Assembly: GCF_954871325.1 (NCBI RefSeq)
Contig: NC_088775.1
Coordinates: forward strand, 58,133,561-58,197,560
Direction of reading: 5' to 3'
From: Gordionus sp. m RMFG-2023
Lineage: Eukaryota > Nematomorpha > Gordioida > Chordodea > Parachordodidae
Length of the DNA: 64,000 nucleotides
The notes under the pieces were generated by a model. The model was not told where the DNA came from. It ran no database searches and saw only the letters and a program-made list of their open reading frames with translations. Below are positions 58,200 to 64,000 of this stretch, piece by piece. Made by a program: the position numbers and the translations under genes. The stretch's first letter is position 1. Each line of letters opens with the position of its first letter.

Positions 58200-59440
58200 T
58201 TTGCCGTTTATTACCATACTAGTTGAAGGGGTTGAAGGGTATTTATTTAGTTTGTGTGTATGGTATTAAATATATTTTATTAATAAATTTTATATAAATA
58301 TTAAAATTAAAATTTAGGAGAAAAAGAGGTAAAATTGTTGCAATGTATACCGTGAGCATGTATTAGAAATATCAAAATTTAAATTTGTGATGGAAATCAT
58401 TTTGGATAAAATTTAAAATAGAGAAGCTTTAAGATTTTTGAATTATTAAATATGGGTTATACGTTGGCCTGAAAATTTTTTTTTGCAGATATAGCCAGGC
58501 CGATCAAAAAACCAAGCCCATGCAACTTTCATATTCTGATTTTATTTTTAAATGAATTATGACTTTTATATATTTTATTTCAGTTCTCAAAATTATTATG
58601 GTCTTTGGCGGGCTTGAGAAAATTTTCCCAACAATATGGTTTTCAGATATTTACCTATCTCCAGGTTTGGGAAAAAATTACAAAATTATTATAGGTTGGC
58701 CAGATTTTAGAAAAAAAAAATTCAGGCCAATGTCTGGTCCATAATTAAAATTAAAAAATTTTCAAGCATATCTATTTTAAATTTTACCCAATATGATTTC
58801 TATCACAAATTTAAATTTTATTCTAAATATAAAATTAAATTTAAGATATTGTTATTAAATTACAATAGAAATAAATGGAATATAAAATTAAATTAAAGAC
58901 ATTGTTATATACAAATAAATGGCAAAATTTTATGAAAGTTGCATGGGACTTGGTTTTTTGATCAGGCCTGGCTATGTCTGCAAAAAAAAATTTCAGGCCA
59001 ATGTCTACCCCATATTTAAAATTAAAAAATTTCCTAGCATCTCTATTTTAAATTTTATTCAATATTATTTCTATCACAAATTTAAATTTTATTCTAAATA
59101 TAAAATTAAATTTACGGCATTATTATTAAATTACAATAGAAATAAATGGCAAAATTTTGGGAAAGTTTCATGGGACGTGGTTTTTTGATCAGGCCTAGCT
59201 GTGTCTGCAAAACAAAATTTTGAAGCATCTCTATTTTTAATTTTACCCAATATGATTCATATCACAAATTTAAATTTTGATATTTCTAATACCCTTAATA
59301 CTCACGGGTTACATTGCAACAATTTTATCTCTTTTTCTCCTAAATTTTAATATAAAGCATCATATTTAGTACCATATACACATACTAACTAATTACCCCT
59401 CAACCCCGTCATTTTTGACGGGTTATTAGCTAGTATTTTT
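58200..59440. mobile_element. fold-back element with repeated internal modules
   Basis: Arms of about 220 bp: 58215-58445 (GAAGGGGTTGAAGGGTATT ... TTTAGGAGAAAAAGAGGTAA) matches the complement of 59200-59415. Inside, the module GCATGGGACTTGGTTTTTTGATCAGGCC occurs at 58945 and 59170, and inverted at 58490-58530. A second module with TCAGGCCAATGTCT occurs at 58723 and 58994. Near the right end CCCGTCATTTTTGACGGG is a perfect hairpin followed by TTATTAGCTAGT. No coding. Confidence 0.7.
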
Positions 59441-59546
59441 ATAATTATAAGAATTTACTCTTTTTAAATTATATTTTAATTAATATTTTAATTTTATTTT
59501 AATTAATATATAATTTTATTTCGATTTATTAAAATGTCATCCAAAC

Positions 59547-59957
59547 TAAAAGTCTGCATTAGGCAGATTTTTTGTCAGCCCACTAACGCCCGCCTATGCC
59601 CGCCCATACCTTGAATGGACATTGTGAGTTTTTTAAAATATTTTCAACATTGAGCGGGTGTCGGGCGGGTTAAAAAATTAAATGGGCGACCTGCTGGGGA
59701 ATTTTTGATTATTTTCAGGCGAAATGAGCAGAAGACTTCAATTTATTAAAAATAATAGTTTTATTTCATAATATTGCATATTATATATGTTTAATCAAAA
59801 ATACATTTAAATAAATAAATAAAGAGCCAAACCAGCCATTAAAATAATTTTTAAACATTCGGGCGGGTTAATCAAAATTTATAGAAAAATGGGCGGGCGG
59901 GAATTTTTTTAAAAATTTATAAATAATTTTTAAAAAAAGCCCGCTTGCAGAGCTCTA
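59547..59957. mobile_element. hAT-type non-autonomous element, GCGGGC family, 411 bp
   Basis: Flanked by the perfect 8-bp duplication ATCCAAAC (59539-59546 and 59958-59965). Ends TAAAAGTCTGCATTAGGC and (complement) TAGAGCTCTGCAAGCGGGC. The interior carries GGGCGGGTTAAAAAATT-type motifs in both orientations. Confidence 0.85.
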
Positions 59958-60220
59958 ATCCAAACGCTGAGTTATGAATTATTAGTTTTATAGTTTCAAA
60001 TTAATTGATTGTACAGTTTCTAATTAAAATATGTCTTATATTAAAATATTGCGTGGTTCCATAATCAAATTAACACATTTAAAACCAAATATGTGGAAGA
60101 GTTAAATTATATAATATCTTCTCAACTTTATTTAAAAATCTAAATGGAAATTCAAACCTATCTTTCTATTCCAAACTAACCATATAAAACCGATTATTAG
60201 ATATCATCATCACTAATAAG

Positions 60221-60649
60221 CAGAGACCTTCATGGGCCTTAATTTTTTGACCAAGCCCGGCCAGGCCCGCAGTAAAAAAATTTTTTGGCCCAAGTCCGGC
60301 CTGGCCCATATTTATTTAATGTTAAAAAAAATTCCCAAGTCCGGCCCAAGCCCATATACAAAAACTTAATTTTTTTTTATTCAATGAAAATTATCAATAT
60401 ATTTAAATATATTTAGGCAATCATTTTGTTTACAACTGATATTTATTATTATTAGAAGAAAAAAAGGAAATATTTCATTAAATTAGCAACTGTTTTAAAT
60501 AATCGAAATTTAAATTTAATAATTTTAGGCCCAAGCTCAGCCCATTAAAAAAAAATTTTTAAAACCCCCAGGCCCGGCCCAGATCCGCTAGAAAATATGA
60601 TATTAGTCCCATACCCGACCCGGCTCGGCCCGGCCCCTGAAGGTCTTTG
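60221..60649. mobile_element. hAT-type non-autonomous element, GGCCCGG family, 429 bp
   Basis: Flanked by CTAATAAG (60213-60220) and CTATTAAG (60650-60657). Ends CAGAGACCTTCATGGGCC and (complement) CAAAGACCTTCAGGGGCC. The interior has AAGCCCGGCC / CCGGCCCAAG motifs separated by T-runs or A-runs. Confidence 0.85.
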
Positions 60650-60657
60650 CTATTAAG

Positions 60658-61024
60658 TGCCACTTAATTATTAATAATTAAATGAACTTTATTTAATTGT
60701 GATGTACATAGTTTTCATAAATAATGTTTTATCTGAAAATAGAAGTGAGGATAATATAAAATATTTATCAATTTTTATTTGAGTGCCTATTAAAACTTTA
60801 CCAACACAACACGGCGAATTCATTTAGAAATTCCTAAGAATGAAATCATGATAAAGTCAACTTCTCAACTTCTCCAATTCTTTTAACTGCGAACTTTTTT
60901 TCCCGGATATAGCAGATTCATCCATTCTTGCTATCAATGATTTTTTATTTTTGTATTTGATTCATATAATCTTCACTCTGTAGAAGGAATACAACATGGA
61001 GTAATCCTTTAGGATTTTTGCCTC
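60658..61024. other. sequence between elements, nothing recognised
   Basis: AT-rich, no coding or repeat recognised. Confidence 0.5.
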
Positions 61025-62101
61025 GGAATCAACGATATGGCAATCAATGCCTCGTGATCTCTTTCTCTCCCTATCTGTTATATTGGGGACGCTATTATCA
61101 GTGGGTCATTTTAAGGCGTCAATGCCATTGATTCAGATAATTATTAAAAAAGATTCATCAGTAAATTTCATTCATAATCACAACAAATCGAAATTCAAAC
61201 TATACTCTTTCAATCACATTAAATTTTAAACTTATAAATCAATATAACTATTACACTTAGGATCCTCGGTTGTAGATTACTTATCTATTTGCACTTTCTT
61301 TACTCAACTCTATAGACTAACTCTTTTCAAGTTGGAGAAGATTAATCATATTTTCCCCTAAATTGTTCTTTTCAAACAGCCGCGCATTCTTTATGCTCTC
61401 TGGACTACCTTTGTTTATAAATATCCTACTCCTTTAAACGTTTACAAAATGGAAATTAAGGCAATTATTAAAGAAATCCTCAAAAATATATGGGAGCATC
61501 AGATCGCCCTCAGATTTAGCTTATTCCAAACTGCCTATTAATAAAACTTACAATTAACGCCGCCACTACCAAAGAAGATTCATCCTACAAAGTGGCATTA
61601 ACTTTTTGGATATCTAGAATGAATCATGATACCCCTCTATTAGCCACAACAAAGAAATGCCATACTCCAGTTGTTGCCCGCTGCGTTGAAACTATACTAT
61701 CATTCAACCTCTGGATCGTCCCCTTTTTTCTTCATTGCTAAATGGAACAGAGCACGAATTCCTTAAAGCTATCCATTCTATAAACCTTATTAACCTCATG
61801 AAAATCATGGGTATTTGTCTCAATTACTCAGCGGCACATTTGCCCTGACAGTTATACCATCGATTTGAATGGACGGCACAGCCTACACTGTCGATTTTGC
61901 AAAGGACAAATCTTAATATGTAATTAATACAACGCTAATAAACAACATGCCGCAATCTTCCCAGATGTCAGGAAAGCCCTATGGCATTAAAATCCCACTG
62001 AAAAGGGATCAATTCCTGATATGGAACTTTTGTATTCATCCTTTAGCTTCTTCCTATTCGAAAATCATGATGATCATATTTTTATGCCAATCATCTCCAC
62101 T
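61025..62101 (+). pseudogene. restriction-endonuclease-type retroelement fossil, second + strand copy
   Basis: Decayed coding on +. Near 61965-62080 KPYGIKIPLKRDQFLIWNFC and IHPLASSY correspond to the RPDG...LVWDxTCxDTLAxS block of the same retroelement family as 45546-46625. Upstream pieces such as PRDLFLSLSVILGTLLSVGH (61050) may belong to the same fossil. It is truncated on the right by the element at 62102. Confidence 0.5.
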
Positions 62102-62877
62102 TAGAGGTCTGCACGGGTTGTCCTTAGCCTCGGGTTCGGCCATAAGATACTTTTTATTTTCAGGCTCGGGTAGGGTTGTAAGAGATTTCCGACCCGATAA
62201 ACAAATTAAAATATCCTAAATAATCATTTTAAATTCATAATGTCAATTAAAATAACATGCTTTTTTTATCTAACACATTACATTCATTAAATGGCCAATC
62301 AGAATAACATGTCATTTTCAATTATTATTTTACATTACATCCGTTTACCAAACTATTTTGTTATTATATTTTTATGTTATTATATATATTTTATTTATAT
62401 CATATTCTATCAAGTTAATTAAAATATTTATCCAATATCTATTTAATTAAATAATCTCTAATTCTCAATATTTAAAATCATTTACCAAATCTTAAATTAA
62501 TGCAAGACTTATCGACTTTCCCAATTTAAGTTATATCTTATTATGATCATTATATCACGCACATTATTTTTATATAATCGCGATCATTTTTGAATTGGAT
62601 TGTATTTCAACTTTTTTAATAGATAACAATTTAAATAAAATGCAACTAAATATAAATATTGTTTATATAATGGCTGTTAAATAAATTTTTATTTAAGATA
62701 ATACACACAATTTTTAATTGTTTTTTGAATATTATAATATTTACACTCAAATTTAAATAAATTTAGTCAGGTTGGGGTCGGATTAAAAAAATTTGATTTC
62801 AGGCTCGTGTCGGGCTTTGACAATTTTTTTTTATAATTCTGGCTCGGATTTCGAAAAAATTACTTTGCAGATCTCTA
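62102..62877. mobile_element. hAT-type non-autonomous element, TAGAGGTCTGCA ends, 776 bp
   Basis: Flanked by the perfect 8-bp duplication TCTCCACT (62094-62101 and 62878-62885). Ends TAGAGGTCTGCACGGG and (complement) TAGAGATCTGCAAAGT. Next to the ends are CTCGGGTTCGG / GGCTCGTGTCGGG motifs. The middle is AT-rich. Confidence 0.88.
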
Positions 62878-62885
62878 TCTCCACT

Positions 62886-64000
62886 ACTTTAATTATTGTC
62901 TACATATGGTAGCCTCGGTAATAGGAAAAATTCCCTAGAAACCGCCAGGGGAAAAAACCCGCTGATAAACCCTTAAAATATTTTCACATAAAAAAAATTT
63001 TATTATACAATTTTTTTTTGACCTTTAAATTTATTAGGTCAGAAATACAAGTTTCACCTACAATTATGATATTAAATAAACTAAATTTGACTAATTCTGT
63101 AAAACGATAATTTATATTTTATTAGGAAGGCATTCAATTGTATATACAAAATAAATATTTAATAATAATCAAATAAGTTCGCAAATATTAAAAGTAATGG
63201 CTCTTATAAAATCGAGTAGATCTCACACTCCATCATGGGTATTCCTCGTAAAGTTTTTTTTAAAAATTTGAATATTTTTATCAGTTTACGCTATTATACT
63301 GGAGGTTCTACGAACACGCCATTGTTTTCGTTTTGTTTCGTTAGGAGCCACTTCACATTGTATTTTCTTAATCAATACCTAAATTGATGTTAATGCTGAC
63401 TAGATTCAGAAACGGTTATTCATCCTTCACATTCATTGTGTACGTTCTTCATTAGAAAGAGTATGCTGACATAAGTGTATGATAATACATAAAAAAAATT
63501 TTTAATGAAAAATAATAACACGATAAAAATATTAGACACTTATTATGATGTAAATGTAATTGTAAAAATACATAAATATGTTTGAGGACAAATTAAAACA
63601 AAATCAAAAAGAGATACCGGATGATTCTTGTCAAATAACCTCTAATTGGTATTTTCTCTTTATTTATAATTTTTTTATTTACTAAAAGATATTTAATAAT
63701 TAATTTTAATCATGTGTAATTTTACTTTTAATTTTTAAAATCTTGGGTCTAGAAGAGAAACCAAGTCCTAGATAATTTTTGAAATAAAAAGTAAATCAAT
63801 AAAATACTTACAGATCCAAAATAAATTAAAAATAAAATATATGCGCTACAAATTTATCGGTATATTTTTAGACCGTTATTTAATGTAAACTAATTATAAA
63901 TTCCTTTTGAACACAGAACCCAACGATAGAGAATTTAACTAGGGGTGCAAGTTGCTGGAACATAAAAAAAATTCTTGGATTAAAGTGCAAAGTCCAAAAA
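62886..64000. other. window end, nothing recognised
   Basis: AT-rich sequence. No mesh exon, RNA gene or delimitable repeat was seen. Confidence 0.5.

Overview
This is a strongly AT-rich stretch of animal nuclear DNA. It carries one host gene on the + strand, split by very large introns packed with transposable elements. The host gene is recognisable as mesh (NIDO-AMOP-vWD-Sushi septate-junction protein family). Its AMOP exons lie at 8.1-9.3 kb, the first half of the vWD domain at 20.0-20.4 kb, and the second half plus following sequence at 51.1-52.0 kb. A mesh-type gene points to an arthropod; a crustacean or other large-genome arthropod is a guess. The last five exons found are all phase 1-1 and multiples of three. 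No exon of the remaining C-terminal part was seen in the final 12 kb.

0-8 kb: a broken Ty3/gypsy element (minus strand) split by a hAT-like element rich in GAACGCGTTC palindromes, then inverted-repeat elements and a hAT remnant (family A, copy 1) with a GC-rich nested insert. 8-20 kb: mesh AMOP exons, then a 10.7-kb intron made of hAT family A copy 3. That copy is interrupted by a pogo/Tigger transposon, which is itself interrupted by a ZMYM/DUF4371-type hAT (both with clean target duplications). Two small elements and a 1.7-kb insertion lie beside them.

20-51 kb: a 30.7-kb intron with a deep nest. A fossil retroelement with a restriction-like-endonuclease-type C-terminus is split by an LTR element without evident coding (22.3-45.5 kb). 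That element holds another hAT-A copy, and its right LTR is split by a second Ty3/gypsy fossil (28.3-45.3 kb). The left LTR of this gypsy is split by an 11.2-kb giant fold-back element (28,387-39,590) and by an RTE-type LINE fragment with a perfect 20-bp hairpin at its 5' end. The fold-back has unique ends carrying GGCAATGTG motifs, and each arm is filled with a ~118-bp satellite in opposite orientation with higher-order structure. The other gypsy LTR supplies a paralogous empty site. This fold-back, satellite-bearing element is the best candidate for something undescribed. More hAT remnants follow at 46.9-50.2 kb.

52-64 kb: intronic sequence with a Harbinger-like element containing a deleted pogo, a hAT nested in a hAT, a family of TAGAGGTCTGCA-ended hAT-type elements with 8-bp target duplications, a smaller fold-back element, and another copy of the restriction-endonuclease-type retroelement fossil.

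The only genes seen to work together are the exons of mesh; everything else is transposon archaeology. All coordinates come from reading by eye, and no alignments or searches were run.
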